From Nicotiana tabacum (taxonomy: Eukaryota > Streptophyta > Magnoliopsida > Solanales > Solanaceae), in contig NC_134095.1 in assembly GCF_000715075.1 (NCBI RefSeq), forward strand, positions 62,678,419-62,742,418: a DNA stretch of 64,000 bases. The letters are read 5' to 3'. The position numbers and the translations under genes are program-made. Below the pieces are notes generated by a model. It ran no database searches. It was given only the letters and a program-made list of their open reading frames with translations, and was not told the origin of the DNA. Positions 1-10,999 of this stretch are shown here, piece by piece. The number at the start of each line of letters is the position of its first letter. Positions within the stretch are counted from its first letter, which is position 1.

Positions 1-1300
1 TCCAAATTTGCACTCGAGGTATTACGTCTTCGTCCTGCTCAAATTGAAACCTTTAGACTCAAGAGCATGTCTCCAAATCTCTAGCCTCTCGTTGACGCCG
101 CCTCGTGTCTCATCAATTAGAATAATGTCATCAGCAAATAGCATGCACCATGGCACCTCCCCTTGAATATGATGAGTCAGTGCATCCATCACCAGGGCAA
201 ATAGGAATGGGCTGAGCGCAGACCCTTGGTGCAACCCCATAACAACTGGAAAGTGTTCAGAGTCGTCTCCTACTGTCCTAACCCGAGTCTTAGCTCCAGC
301 ATACATGTCTTTAATCACCCTAATATAGTCAACCGGGACCCCTTTATCCTCTATCAGCTCCATAAGACCTCCCTAGGAACCTTATCATACGCTTTCTCCA
401 GATCAATAAACACCATGTGGAGATCCTTCTTCCTATCCCTGTACTGTTACACCATCCTCCTAATAAGGTGGATAGCTTCTGTGGTAGATCGCCCCGGCAT
501 GAACCCGAACTGGTTGTCTGAAATAGACACCGTCCTTCACACTCTCATTTCTACCACTCTCTCCCAAACTTTCATAGTATGACTTAGTAATTTGATGCCC
601 CTATAGTTGTTACAGCTTTGGACATCACCTTTGTTCTTATACAACGGGACTGTTGTACTCCACCTCCACTTTTCAGGCATCCTATTAGTCTTGAATATAA
701 CACTAAACAATGCAGTAAGCCATTCCAAGTTTGCTCTACCCACACACCTCCACAGTTCAACCGGAATTTCGTCTGGCCCGGTAGCTCTGCCCCTTCTCAT
801 CTTACGCATTGCCTCCATGACTTCATCGATCTCAATGTCCCTACAATTACTTAATTCATGGTGACTGTCGGAATTCCTCAATTCCCCAAGTATAATACCC
901 TGATCCCCTTCTTCACTTAGAAGTTTATGAAAGTAGGTCTGCCACCTCCTCTTAATCTGGTCATCTCCCATCAAAACTTTGCCGTCATCATCTTTTATGC
1001 AACTCACTTGGTCCAGATCCCGAGTTGTCCTCTCTCTCGCCTTAGCGAGTCGGAATAACTTCTTCTCTCCACCTTTGTTCCTTAGTTCCTCATACAGACG
1101 AGCAAAAGTTGTCGTCTTAGCCTCCGTCACTGCCATACTCGCCTCCTTCCTAGCTACCTTATACCTTTGATTGTTCTCTCTCTTCTCCTCCTCGTCAGTG
1201 CTCCCTACTAACTGCAGGTAAGCCGCCTTCTTTGCTTCCACTTTACCTTGGACAACTGCATTCCACCGCCAATCTCTCCTTTGTGGCTGCCTTCTTTATT
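1..1300 (-). pseudogene. RTE-type LINE reverse transcriptase, broken, runs off window start
   Basis: Minus-strand remains of a non-LTR retrotransposon polyprotein. From about 1300 down to 537 one frame carries the linker and N-terminal RT part ([19 protein letters not shown] is RT motif 1; [14 protein letters not shown] lies just upstream). The frame continues through MPGRSTTEAIHLIRRMV, where a TAA stop replaces a codon near 450. It then reads [15 protein letters not shown] and, from 363 to 22, the YxDD-equivalent box [11 protein letters not shown]. The RT core is therefore recognisable but interrupted. The endonuclease part is missing upstream and the C-terminus lies outside the window. The same family recurs at 30863-32253 on the other strand. 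RTE clade assignment is from remembered Solanaceae LINE motifs, not from a search. Confidence 0.85.
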
Positions 1301-1559
1301 CTATTATACAACAAAGATCGCATTTCTCTCTATATTCTCTTTATTTTTATTTTACCGACTTTGTTTTATAACAGTTTCGACACAATTCCAAAAATTACTT
1401 TTTTCAAGTTTAACCAAACTTATGTCCAAACCTAAAAGATGCTGATAAATTAACGGAAAAAGCAAACTCCGGCAGACAAACGCCAGGTTCTTTCTTCTTT
1501 TTTTCTCCGGCAACTTCCTCGGCGATTTCTTTCCGGCGACATCGAGTTGTTAGTTGTAG
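1301..1559 (+). promoter_or_regulatory. BSH upstream region and probable 5' UTR exon
   Basis: About 260 bases between the LINE remnant and the first probable donor of BSH. The last 80 bases are pyrimidine-rich with CCGGCAAC / CCGGCGAC stretches typical of plant 5' UTRs. They end in GTTGTAG|GTACCT, a plausible donor at 1560. No clear TATA box was assigned. The transcription start is unknown; the UTR call is inferred from the intron that follows. Confidence 0.45.
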
Positions 1560-1971
1560 GTACCTTCTATATCTTTCTTCCTTCTCTCTGGATTTTTTAT
1601 ACTCAGTACAACCCTCCCCCCCCTCCCCCCAGAAAAAAAAAAGAAAAAAAAAGAAAAGAAAAGAAGAGGCCCTAATTCCTTACCCTAATGGCTAATGTGT
1701 AGTAGCAAACTAGCAATAGTGAATTAGTTAACAATATTTTGTGTTTGCTTCCCCTGCATAAAGAGTTTTTAAAAATATGCATTACTATTTGCTATAAACA
1801 ACAACCATGACTCAATCTCAAGCAAGTTAGCGTCGGCTTCATGAATCCTCACTGCCCATGTTGCAATTTGCATTATCTTAATTTATTTTCAATCTATGTC
1901 TGTCTACCTGCATTAGATATCTTGTATTTGTTGTGTAGACAAAAGCTTAGCTAGTTTCCTTAATATTCCAG
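1560..1971 (+). other. Probable 5' UTR intron of BSH
   Basis: GT at 1560-1561 and a good acceptor TAATATTCCAG ending at 1971 bracket a T-rich 412-base segment immediately before the BSH start codon. The frame just upstream of the ATG at 2001 is open but has no homology I recognise, so translation is taken to begin at 2001. The segment also has a purine/pyrimidine homopolymer run near 1615-1665 and a short interspersed repeat at 1795-1870. Confidence 0.5.
1795..1870 (+). repeat. Short Solanaceae interspersed repeat, copy 1
   Basis: Contains the pattern CTCAA-TC-AAGTTAG-GTCGGCT-ATGAATCCTCACTG-CCATGTTGC, which I recognise as a common dispersed fragment in Solanaceae introns. Related, more decayed copies are at about 3870-3910 and 39068-39115 in this window. 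The parent element is not known to me; a SINE or LINE fragment is likely. Confidence 0.4.
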
Positions 1972-2000
1972 GTTATTTGGCTTCGGCAAAAGAAGCATTG

Positions 2001-5000
2001 ATGAAGCCGCAGTCGGCATGGGGCTCACTAAAGAACCCGGTGAAGTTCAAGATGTAACACTCCTTATTCCTTATTATACAAATATGTTGTGATGGTATAA
2101 GACATGAATAATTCCTAGTGTTTAACAAAAAGTATATGCATATTTACAGTCCAACCGCGGAGAGTCTTGTTCCTATTCGTCTGGACATTGAAATTGATGG
2201 TCAAAGATTTAGAGATGCTTTTAGTTGGAATCCAAATGGTACGTTTTTATTATTATTTTTTTAGTTTTAACCACCATATAAACATTGATACAGCAATATG
2301 CACTCAATTTGATGCTTCTGTTTCAGACTGTAGGTTGCAACTGGCTGCTTTCTTGTATGCACAGTTGATGTTCTTAATTAGTAGTTGCTGCCAATAAATG
2401 CTGATATCTTTTATTCTAAATGTTGAATGCTACCACAGCTCATCTGTACCGTCAAAATGAAAATTTTAGTTTTTCACTACAATGATCAAGAATCATTAGT
2501 GAGCAAATTTGTGAAAAAGTGGAGTGGACATGCCCATTCCAGGTAAGGGATACATAATTAACTAAATTTTCATTTGTTTTTGTATCTGGGAGGCGCTACA
2601 ATATTGAATGTGCATCTAAGCTGCTAAACATAAGTTTTTATGAAGGCATTCTCTGGAAAATAGCTGGCAAACAATGGAATTTCGGTACATGACTTTTTTA
2701 TTTTAGTTTAGACATTACCAAACCATTTCCTTAATTTTGTGGGGTTGACTTTATAGTGCTCTGAAGATCTTTTTAGCACATGAAGATCCTTATAAGGGAT
2801 TCTCTGTTGTGATAAAGATTGGATCTTATTAGGTTGCCTGATCCTTCAACATGGCTTTATGAAGTAAATGAACTTCGCGGAGTGCTATTATGAAAAGCAG
2901 AGTATAACATTATAGAGCTTATGTCCTGGCAAAAGATAGCTTGAAAACGACTGCACACTCTGATTTTTGATAGTTCTGGTACTTATTTGCTTTTTCCTAT
3001 GTGATGCTTCATATACAAAGCCATTTGTATTGTCTCCAGTGAACGGTTCTGCTGATCACCTTTAAAGAAAGAAAATTTGTAGTTGAGTTTTCCTAATATC
3101 ATTTTGAACTGACCTGGTTATTGTCCCTCTCTGAACTTATTAACTGCAGATCCTGACTCAGAAGTGGTGGTTTTCGCGAAAAGAACTGTTAAGGACTTGA
3201 AGCTTCCTCCTGGGTTTATCACTCAGATTGCTCAATCCATTCAAGTAATTTATAAGTCATAAACCAGTACATGTTGTATGCACCATTTCATCATCTTTCT
3301 TCATGCTTAGTGGTATAAATAGTATTCATGGTGTATTGCTCGAAAGAACAGGATGTATGACTCTAATTGCTGCTTGCATACTTGGGTTTAGTTTACATAG
3401 GATTCATGGTGGGAGATTGGGGTTTAATTTTAAACATGCCTCTGACTATCTCTTCTAAAAGCTTAAGTTGTTGGAAAGAGCACACTTTATTTACTTAATT
3501 ATTATCTTAACAACCCCCCCCCCCCCCCCCCCGCGCGCGCGTGACCGCACATGTGAGCTTGATTTTTTTTTTTAATGAGTCAAGCACGTGAAAATTCTTT
3601 TGATAATGGGTGGCGGAGAGACTCAACTCAGGACCTCTGCATGCTCTGAAGCCATATTGAATGTGTGTGACCAACTCATCTAAAACCTAATCCGTTAGAA
3701 AGAGCACACTTTTATCTATTTTATTATTATCTTAATACTATCCTCCCCAGACCCCATGATGTGGGATAATACTGGGTATGTTGTTGTTGTTGTTGTTGTT
3801 GTTGTTATTGTACTAGCTATAGGATGAAGTAATATGAAATAGAAGTTAACTATATATCAAACAATGAACTATGCCGTAGTTCCCAAATTAGTTGGGTTGG
3901 ATATATGATTTTTTGTATCATATCTGTTATCTTCAGGTCAAATGTCATTCCAATACTGAATAATAGGTCTTCTACGCACGCCAGAGTTCTCTAAAATACA
4001 ACTTCTTGAAATCTCACAGGTATCCCGTACAAGTTTTTGTAGGAAAAGAAAGGAGTGGAATGAACTTATATTTTTCTGCTTCTTTGCTGGAACGCTGCAA
4101 GTTTTGATAGACGCTGAAGCTTATATAAGCGTAGAGCAACAACTAATTCTTAATTCCGCCTTGTTGGTATCGTTGATACCGTTGTGTTCAGTCCTTAGCT
4201 AAGTCCACATTGATTACTCAGATAATTCCACATTGTGTTCGTCATCAACCCTTTTAATCATCGTATTATTGCACCTATGTACTAGTACAACTGAGATCTA
4301 TGCAGAATATGCCTAAACCAGCTCAGACAATATCTCCTAATAAATCGACGGAGATTCGTTGGAGAATTAGAAGTCAAAAATTCCGACACAGTTTTTGATG
4401 AGATTACCCAAAAAAGGGGAGGGGCCACTGTTGTAGCTATTGTCAAATATTGATAGACGTCATATTAGGCTTTATATGTAGTATTTTGTTTGGCGGTGGT
4501 TTGTTTTGTTTTTCTGGGCTTGGACAAACAATATCGAAGTACTTCGTCAGAGAATGTAGGCTCTCTCCCTATTTCTTTTGGGTTAATGTTGTGTATATTG
4601 AAGGAAAGGTTACAAGTTTCAATTCTTGAACCATAATCATACAATCCATTCTTCACTTTGTCAGCGTGCTTTATTGATGCTGTGCTGATCATTGTCGGGT
4701 GGTACAAGTTTGATTAATTTGAGAAATTTACCCCAAAAGAAAAAAAATACTAAATCATTAAATGTTTTGGTCTCTTGTTTTAGTATTGCCCATGCTATGC
4801 ATGACTTTGCTAAGGCATTCGTGCTAATTCTGATGAAAAATGTATATCTAATTGGTTGACTAACTAACAACTGATCTTTGTAGTAAAGGACACTAGGCTG
4901 TTCATAAGATGTTAAAATTAGTCGTTAAAGTATCACAAAACAGTATAATTTGGAGAAACCTCATCCAGATATCTTCCGTTGATGTAGGAACTTTTATCTA

Positions 5001-8000
5001 AACCAGCCTGTGTTTCAGCATGTAGGTCCTTTGGCTATAAATATTATTCAACAATATATTCCTTCTTTTTTATAAGGCATTCAACAATATATTCCTTTAT
5101 GTACTTATCCAAAAAAAAAAACCTTTGTGTCTGCTAGTCCTTTTCCTGAACAAAAACTTGTTAGTTCTCTAGTGACTGAGGACCTCTGTTGCGAAATGGC
5201 TGCTTAGTGTACATACTTCTTTTTCTCTTGTTTCTGGCAAATTATTTCTTATTGGCTTCTCATGCTACTTCCAATTTTGCAGTCACAATTAACAGAATTT
5301 CGGTCATATGAAGGACAAGATATGTACACTGGCGAGAGAGTTGTTCCTATCAAGGTTTAGCACAATTGTCTATGTCGATATTAATAACATTATGATGAAA
5401 GATAATTTATTCCAAAAGAAATGAAAGATACCTATCTTTCTGACTTTGATGGTCACAACTGTTGTGGTATCATTAATGAGGTACTTGTATTTTTCTCTTT
5501 CCTTTTCTTTTCCGGGCTCATTCAGCTTGATCTCCGAGTAAATCATACAGTTATCAAGGACCATTTTTTCTGGGTAAGTTTGACTAAAAGGTTATGTCTC
5601 ATTCTTGAAATATCTTGATATATGTATAAGAACTGTGATCAAACTTGCAATTACTCTGCTTCATATGTTGCTAATACAAAGAGAAATCAAAATAATTTCA
5701 GGACTTGAACAATTTCGAGAGTGATCCTGAAGAATTTGCACGGACTTTTTGTAAAGATATGGAAATTGAAGACCCAGAAGTTGGAGTAAGCTCTATTTTA
5801 TTTTATTTTGCTTTCCTTTGGTTGTGGTAAAATAAAATTTCCCCCCTTTTCATTGCATATTCTTGTAAATTTGATGGTCATCATCATGTGATATAGTTTT
5901 GTGTGATGGGGTTGATGAAGTTAAAGGGTTTTGGGGGGGGGGGGGGGTGTTCCTTACGCTACTTTTTCTTCCCATTTTTGTTTGTTTATTTTTTGGAGTT
6001 AACTGGAGTGTATATCAGCTGGAGACGACTTAGCCCTGTGCCCTTAAGATTCTACCTTCAAATTCCATGGTACTTCCACATCTCTGATGCGTGATATTGA
6101 ATATTTTTGGTTCAGTGTTTGCAGCTTTTAAACTTATGCAGATAAAACTAACCTCCCTCCTATTTTGCTACAATTAGAATGATCTTCTGTAATTTGTAAA
6201 AGGAAAAAGCTGTTCAAGGGGAATCGTAAAGTCAAAATGCTACTAGGTCTCATTTCTTGAAAATCTTGTGAGGGAAATTTTAGCAAAATGCTCAGTTCCT
6301 TTATCAAGAATTTGGCCTAGTTGTCTTTGATGTTGGATGTATCTGGCATAAATATGCCATCATATAATTCCAACTCTCTTTAACCACTGATAGAGTTATG
6401 AGGATATGGATTTTGGTTAATTGTTTTTAACTAAAGGAAACAGTTATGTTTGCTGGAAGTATAATAAAATATCAACTCTTTGTTTTCTTGTTTTCACCAC
6501 AAGCAAGAAGTGAGACTAATAAATATATTTTTTCTGTTTTCTTTCAAGTTGAATATTGGAAGGTAATGAATAATGTAGAAAAAGAGGTCTTTAAAAAAAA
6601 ATTATGGACACACATATTGGGCTGTGCTCAAAAGAATAGTCTAGAGATTGTGTTGCACATAAGAAACAAGTAATTTATAAGGTAATTGTCTTGGTATTGC
6701 CATATTACATCCTTCTTTTCCCCGGTCTCTTTTTTGTTATACTGGTTATAAGAAAAGATTGCTTATTTTGATTCAGCTGTGTGAATCCCAGCTAGAGCGA
6801 TTTGTCTTGAACTTGCTTTCTTTTTTACATTTTTGTCAGAGAGTTAAGATCCAATCCGTAATTGGAATTGGACGAACAAGACTACAATAAAGAGCTTTTG
6901 TTAAAATTAAACAGAAAGATTGTAATTTCTATTTAAATAGTAATCATTCAACAGGGATGTTAAACCTCTAGGCATTGTAGGCCTTTGCATTAAATCTATG
7001 TTCATGTATAAGTAAACTTTCCTTATGTAGCTCAGTTTTTAAATGAGAACTTCATCCCATTGAGAGAGTATTTTATCTGTAGTTGTTTCTTCTCTGAAAG
7101 TATTAAATTCTAGTTGTGTTAGTAGTTTGTCTTTATCACTTTTTACTTATAGAAACTAATCACTGGATGATATTTCCTTTACAAAAACAGTTTTTTACTT
7201 TCCTCCCTAAAATCTTTTCAACTATGTGAGACTGTCCTTTTCAATATCCTTTTTATTTGAAAAACCGTCGATGCTTTCTTCTTGATAGTTGACTTCTTTC
7301 TTTGCAGCCTGCAATAGCCATATCAATTCGAGAACAACTTTATGAGGTGAGGATATATCATTCTTCATTTGGTGTATGTGACCTAATTGTTTCTACCTGT
7401 CTTTCAACCAGTTCATAGTTGAAAGCCAGCTACTTCAAGGTCTGTGACCATTTTTGCCATTTAATGTCTGCAGATTGCAATGCAAAGTGTTGCATCCGCA
7501 AGAGAAAGTAGGGCAAATAAGAAACGCAGAGTGACGGAACATATCTCAGCCAGGTTAGCATGATTGATCTCTGGCTTCTGCTGTATATACCCATCTTTGT
7601 TTAATCTAGTCATATGCCCTTGCACTATCCTTAGGACTTCTCTTTCCTAATAATTATCTTTTTGACAGTAAGACAGGTGTACCTGCATTGGACCTGGTGA
7701 AGTTATTTGGCATTAGATCAAGTGTTGTTCGGTACGACTCTTTCTTTTCTTCATACATTTCCACTCAATAAAATATGAAAGAGAAAAGGAAGTTGGATGT
7801 TCTGGAACGAGGATGTTTTATCTGTATTTCAATGCAATGGTATCTCATTAGCACATACTCGATATCAGTTAGTCAGAGACTCCATTTGGTCCGGGTTTTG
7901 AATTCATTCATTTCAAATGTGACTATTTCAGAAAAAGGAAGGACTGGGATGTATATGAACCAATTGTTGATCTCCTTTCAAATGAAGAGGTGGATGCCCT

Positions 8001-8031
8001 CGAGGCTAGAGAAGAGAAGATTACTCGATGA
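2001..8031 (+). CDS. BSH: SWI/SNF chromatin-remodelling subunit SNF5, BUSHY-type
   Basis: Spliced gene; coding exons 2001-2053, 2150-2238, 3150-3244, 5283-5354, 5526-5573, 5702-5785, 7308-7346, 7474-7553, 7669-7731 and 7932-8031. All introns are GT-AG and phases agree. The exons sum to 723 bases, giving a 240-residue protein, the same length as I recall for Arabidopsis BSH. The SNF5 domain covers most of the protein: repeat 1 includes [19 protein letters not shown] and [20 protein letters not shown]; repeat 2 includes [20 protein letters not shown] and [18 protein letters not shown]. The tail ends [16 protein letters not shown]5 proteins are core nuclear subunits of BAF-type complexes that remodel nucleosomes. 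The ATG at 2001 is chosen because MK...NPVKFK aligns with the family N-terminus. Introns 3 and 6 are long, and intron 3 holds repeat debris. No disabling lesion is seen. Confidence 0.96.
3465..3810 (+). repeat. Interspersed repeat in BSH intron 3 with RTE/SINE-type (TTG)n tail
   Basis: A block of about 40 bases (GAAAGAGCACACTTT..ATTATTATCTTAA) occurs twice, near 3470-3511 and 3696-3733. Between the copies are a 19-base C run (3514-3532), an alternating CG stretch, and a segment I recognise as a common Solanaceae intronic repeat. The 3' end, CCCCAGACCCCATGAT-TGGGATAATACTGGGTATG followed by (TTG)n at 3779-3806, matches the 3' end of the RTE LINE at 32197-32253. It is either a LINE tail or a SINE that shares that tail. 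It sits about 1.5 kb from the next exon. Confidence 0.55.
3811..5282 (+). other. Remainder of BSH intron 3, no gene seen
   Basis: T-rich intronic sequence. A second decayed copy of the AGTTGGG-TCGGCTATATGAATC-type repeat lies near 3870-3910. Short open frames on either strand have no recognisable product. Confidence 0.6.
5786..7307 (+). other. BSH intron 6, no gene seen
   Basis: Intronic, T-rich. It contains a 15-base G run at 5933-5947 and otherwise nothing I can assign. The acceptor at 7306-7307 is a standard TTTGCAG. Confidence 0.6.
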
Positions 8032-8490
8032 TGCAGTCAATGCCCATTGAAGGAATACCAGCATTTGAAAGAGAAATCGTGTTAAGTTTTAGATGATACA
8101 ATGAAACTAAATCCTAGTCTTAGTTCAGCCAAAATCCCATGGTAGTTATAGATAATGTTTAGATTTTAACATTGATTCGCAGATCGCTACATAGGTTTGT
8201 TGAAAGCAACACTTCAGTGTCCTGTGTTAATGTATCTTCACCGCGCTGAGAAACTAATGATAGCTAATTTAGTTGTGTTCTAAATCCTGCTATATTCGTA
8301 AGAGCAACCTACTTTGTATTTTTGGCATACAAAGGATGGAAACAAAGACTGTTGATGGACCTGGTTACGGCTGGGACCCTGTACTACGCTCATTTCTTAG
8401 TTGATGCCTCGTCATCAGTCGTAGACTACACACTACGGCATGTTGTACTTGTACATGACGAGACCCTCTTACATTTTTAAAAAATAAATT
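8032..8490 (+). other. Probable BSH 3' UTR and end of transcript
   Basis: Follows the TGA at 8029-8031. AT-rich; AAAATAAATTATT near 8480-8493 could serve as a near-upstream polyadenylation element. The end point is inferred from base composition and the start of repeat sequence. Confidence 0.35.
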
Positions 8491-8507
8491 ATTGTCACCA
8501 TTATGGT

Positions 8508-8790
8508 AAGAGGTTAGACATAGAACATAGATTTGATTGAAACTTGAAAAAGAATTTTTGAAAATTGAAGTTGTGCTTGGACATGCATTTTATTTGAAGA
8601 AAAGTTTGAAGTTTTATGGGTGGAAGAAAAAACACCAAAAAACTGCCGTAAACCATTTTTTGGTAACTTGAAATTTTTTGAAACCCCCCTCCCCCTAACA
8701 AAAATATGTTCATATTTCATAAACAAATAATGTTTTCAAATTTGTTTTTGAAAAAATGAAACTAAAAATTTATGATCAAACGGGAGCTAA
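8508..8790. repeat. Unclassified dispersed repeat, possibly a decayed MITE
   Basis: Contains phrases I associate with a common Solanaceae MITE (GTGCTTGGACATGCATTTTA, AAGTTTGAAGTTTTATG, GATCAAACGGGAGC). I could not define matched ends or a target duplication. Low confidence. Confidence 0.25.
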
Positions 8791-9239
8791 TAATCACCCG
8801 GCAAATATAGGAAAGGGACAATAATTCTGTCCAGTTCCTGGTAACCAAAGATATGGCATCTAAGGGAAATATTACATTGGGGGTGGTGGGGAGGGTTAGC
8901 TTATAATACATGTTTGGGGGTACATACCAATGAGTGAACCATTTACCAAAAATTTTATACATTAAAAAGGTTCTTTTCAGTTTTGATCCTAAACAAAATC
9001 TTCAAGGCGTCTTTCGCCTTTCCAGGTAATGTGTCAACCTCAATGAAGATAGCTGAGGACCTTGCTTTGTATGCTCCTGTTAATTTGGAGTTCACTCAAA
9101 CACGAGAAGGGGTTCATTTGTGTCTCGTCATTTTTACGATTTCGAAGAATCTGATTTTTTGAACTGACTATCCTGACACAAACAGAAAGTTAAATTGTAG
9201 AATTTAACTAACTTCAATGAACAGTTTTAGGTTACAACT

Positions 9240-9485
9240 CTATAACCAAGGAGACTACGATATTATTTTTTTTAAAAGATTAAGACGTGTGAATCTGAAT
9301 ATCAAGATGTGTATTAAGATTAAGACATTTGAATCTTAGTACACATCTGAATATTAAGATGTGTTTTAAGATTTGAATACTAAACGATTAAGACTTTTTT
9401 TTAAAGATCTGAATTTATAGAGTTTATCTTTATTTAAATATTAATAAACATAAATTCAACTACATTACTAATTAATCTAAAATAT

Positions 9486-9579
<94 letters not shown>

Positions 9580-9742
9580 TTTGGTTGATGGTGGTGGTTC
9601 TAGGTAGTAGCTAGTGGTGATTGGTAGCGATTGCCATTATGGTTGAGGATGATAGTGATGAGTGGTGATAGTTAATAATGGTGAGTGGTGATGGTAGTTG
9701 TAGTTGTGATTGAGGAATGTAGTGGTGGGTGGTGGTAGTTTA
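9240..9742. repeat. AAGAT/AAGACxT-rich repeat, (AT)n microsatellite and GGT-rich tract
   Basis: From 9280 to 9400 the words GATTAAGAC, GAATCT and AAGATGTGT recur in a degenerate array. A perfect AT microsatellite of about 78 bases spans 9494-9571. From 9580 to 9740 the plus strand is a GGT/GTG-rich cryptic repeat. The three parts probably belong to one old dispersed element. No coding content. Confidence 0.4.
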
Positions 9743-9902
9743 TAGAGGTGGCAAACGGGCAGGTCGGGTCGAAAACGAGTAATGCAAAAATGGAGAAATT
9801 ATCTTACCCGACCCAACTTATATTTAATACGGATAAAAAATGGATTAACTAGCGGATAATATGGATATCCATATTATCTATAACTTCTTGAATATGATTA
9901 CT
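9743..9902. mobile_element. Truncated hAT-type MITE, third copy of the family at 50 kb and 52 kb
   Basis: Starts TAGAGGTGGCAAACGGGC, closely like the end of the MITE at 52567 (TAGGAGTGGCAAATGGGC). It follows that sequence through TTTAATACGGATA and CCATATTATC to ACTTCTTGAATATGATTACT. It stops where the CACTA-like element begins, and the rest of the MITE was not found on the far side of the nested insertions. Confidence 0.7.
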
Positions 9903-10999
9903 CACAACTAGAAAATGGGCCTATGGCAACATTTATTTTTGCAACGGTTCTCAAACCGTTGTCGTAGACCACATATCGTAACAGTTGCAACCGTTACAAT
10001 AGAATTTAGATGATATCGGCATTCGACACACTACAACTATAAAACCATTGCAATTGTATCAGAACCGTTGCCAAAACTATTTTTATCGCAACAGTATTAT
10101 AAACCATTCCAATAGAACTATTTATGGCAACAGTTTTATAGGAAAAAAATCTATTGGAACGGTTTTTATCACAACAGTATTATAAACCGTTCCAATAGAC
10201 CCCCCCTGAATTTCGCTAACCCACCAAAATAACCCCTCTTTTATTTTATTTTGACTATCTAATTTTAATAATATTAATATTAGGTTAAAGTTTTTATTTT
10301 GCCCTTGCCCCACTAAGCCGTCGATGCATCCAAAATCATATATCCAAAATCAAAACCTATCCTTTCACAAAATCCTCTTCTCTCACAAAATCCTCTTCTC
10401 TCTTTCACTCTAAACTTCCAAAATCCTTCCTCTTACAACAATCAAGGCAACATTGACCCAAGTCTCCATTTCCCCTTATGGATATTATTTGCATGATGGA
10501 TAATTTATATTATTAATAGTTTCATTTTATGATTTATTTAAATTTTAGTGTTATTATAATTTATTATATAAATAAATATTTATTTATAACAGGGGCTATA
10601 TTTTTATTTTAACTGAACTGTTACATAGCCTACCAGAACCGTTGCAATAGGACACAAATGACGTTCCATTAGACAATATAAACCATTGCAATATGTCCTA
10701 TAAACCGTTCTAAAATGATCTATAAACCGTTCCAATACAAATAAAATTGTTATGATAGCTTAAAGAAACCATTGTTATATCCATTCATAATCGTAACAAT
10801 AGCTTACACAAGTATTGCATTAAATAATATGGTAACGGTTAAGAACCGTTACATACACAATATAGTAACGGTTTTAAACCATTCCAATTGGAAAAAATAA
10901 TCGTTCAAATAGAGAAAGGGAAAACAGTTGCGATAGACGTATCTAGAGCCACGACGATGCAAACCGTTGCAAGAACTGTTCCTATAGACCTATTGTCAC
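9903..10999. mobile_element. Non-autonomous CACTA-like element, left arm
   Basis: Begins CACAACTAGAAAATGGGCC, similar to the Solanaceae CACTA terminus (CACTACAAGAAAA type). It is packed with subterminal words AACCGTTGC, AACCGTTCC, GGAACGG and GCAACGG in both orientations at 9940-10190 and 10610-10985. This is the expected subterminal binding-site pattern of CACTA elements. No transposase frame is present. The Ogre-type element at 11000 inserted into it, and its continuation is the short remnant at 30781-30862. The distal terminus was not found. Confidence 0.65.

Noticed and set aside
2167..2397. 76-codon frame as an independent small gene
   Set aside because: Its start overlaps BSH exon 2 in another frame and the rest is intron 2.
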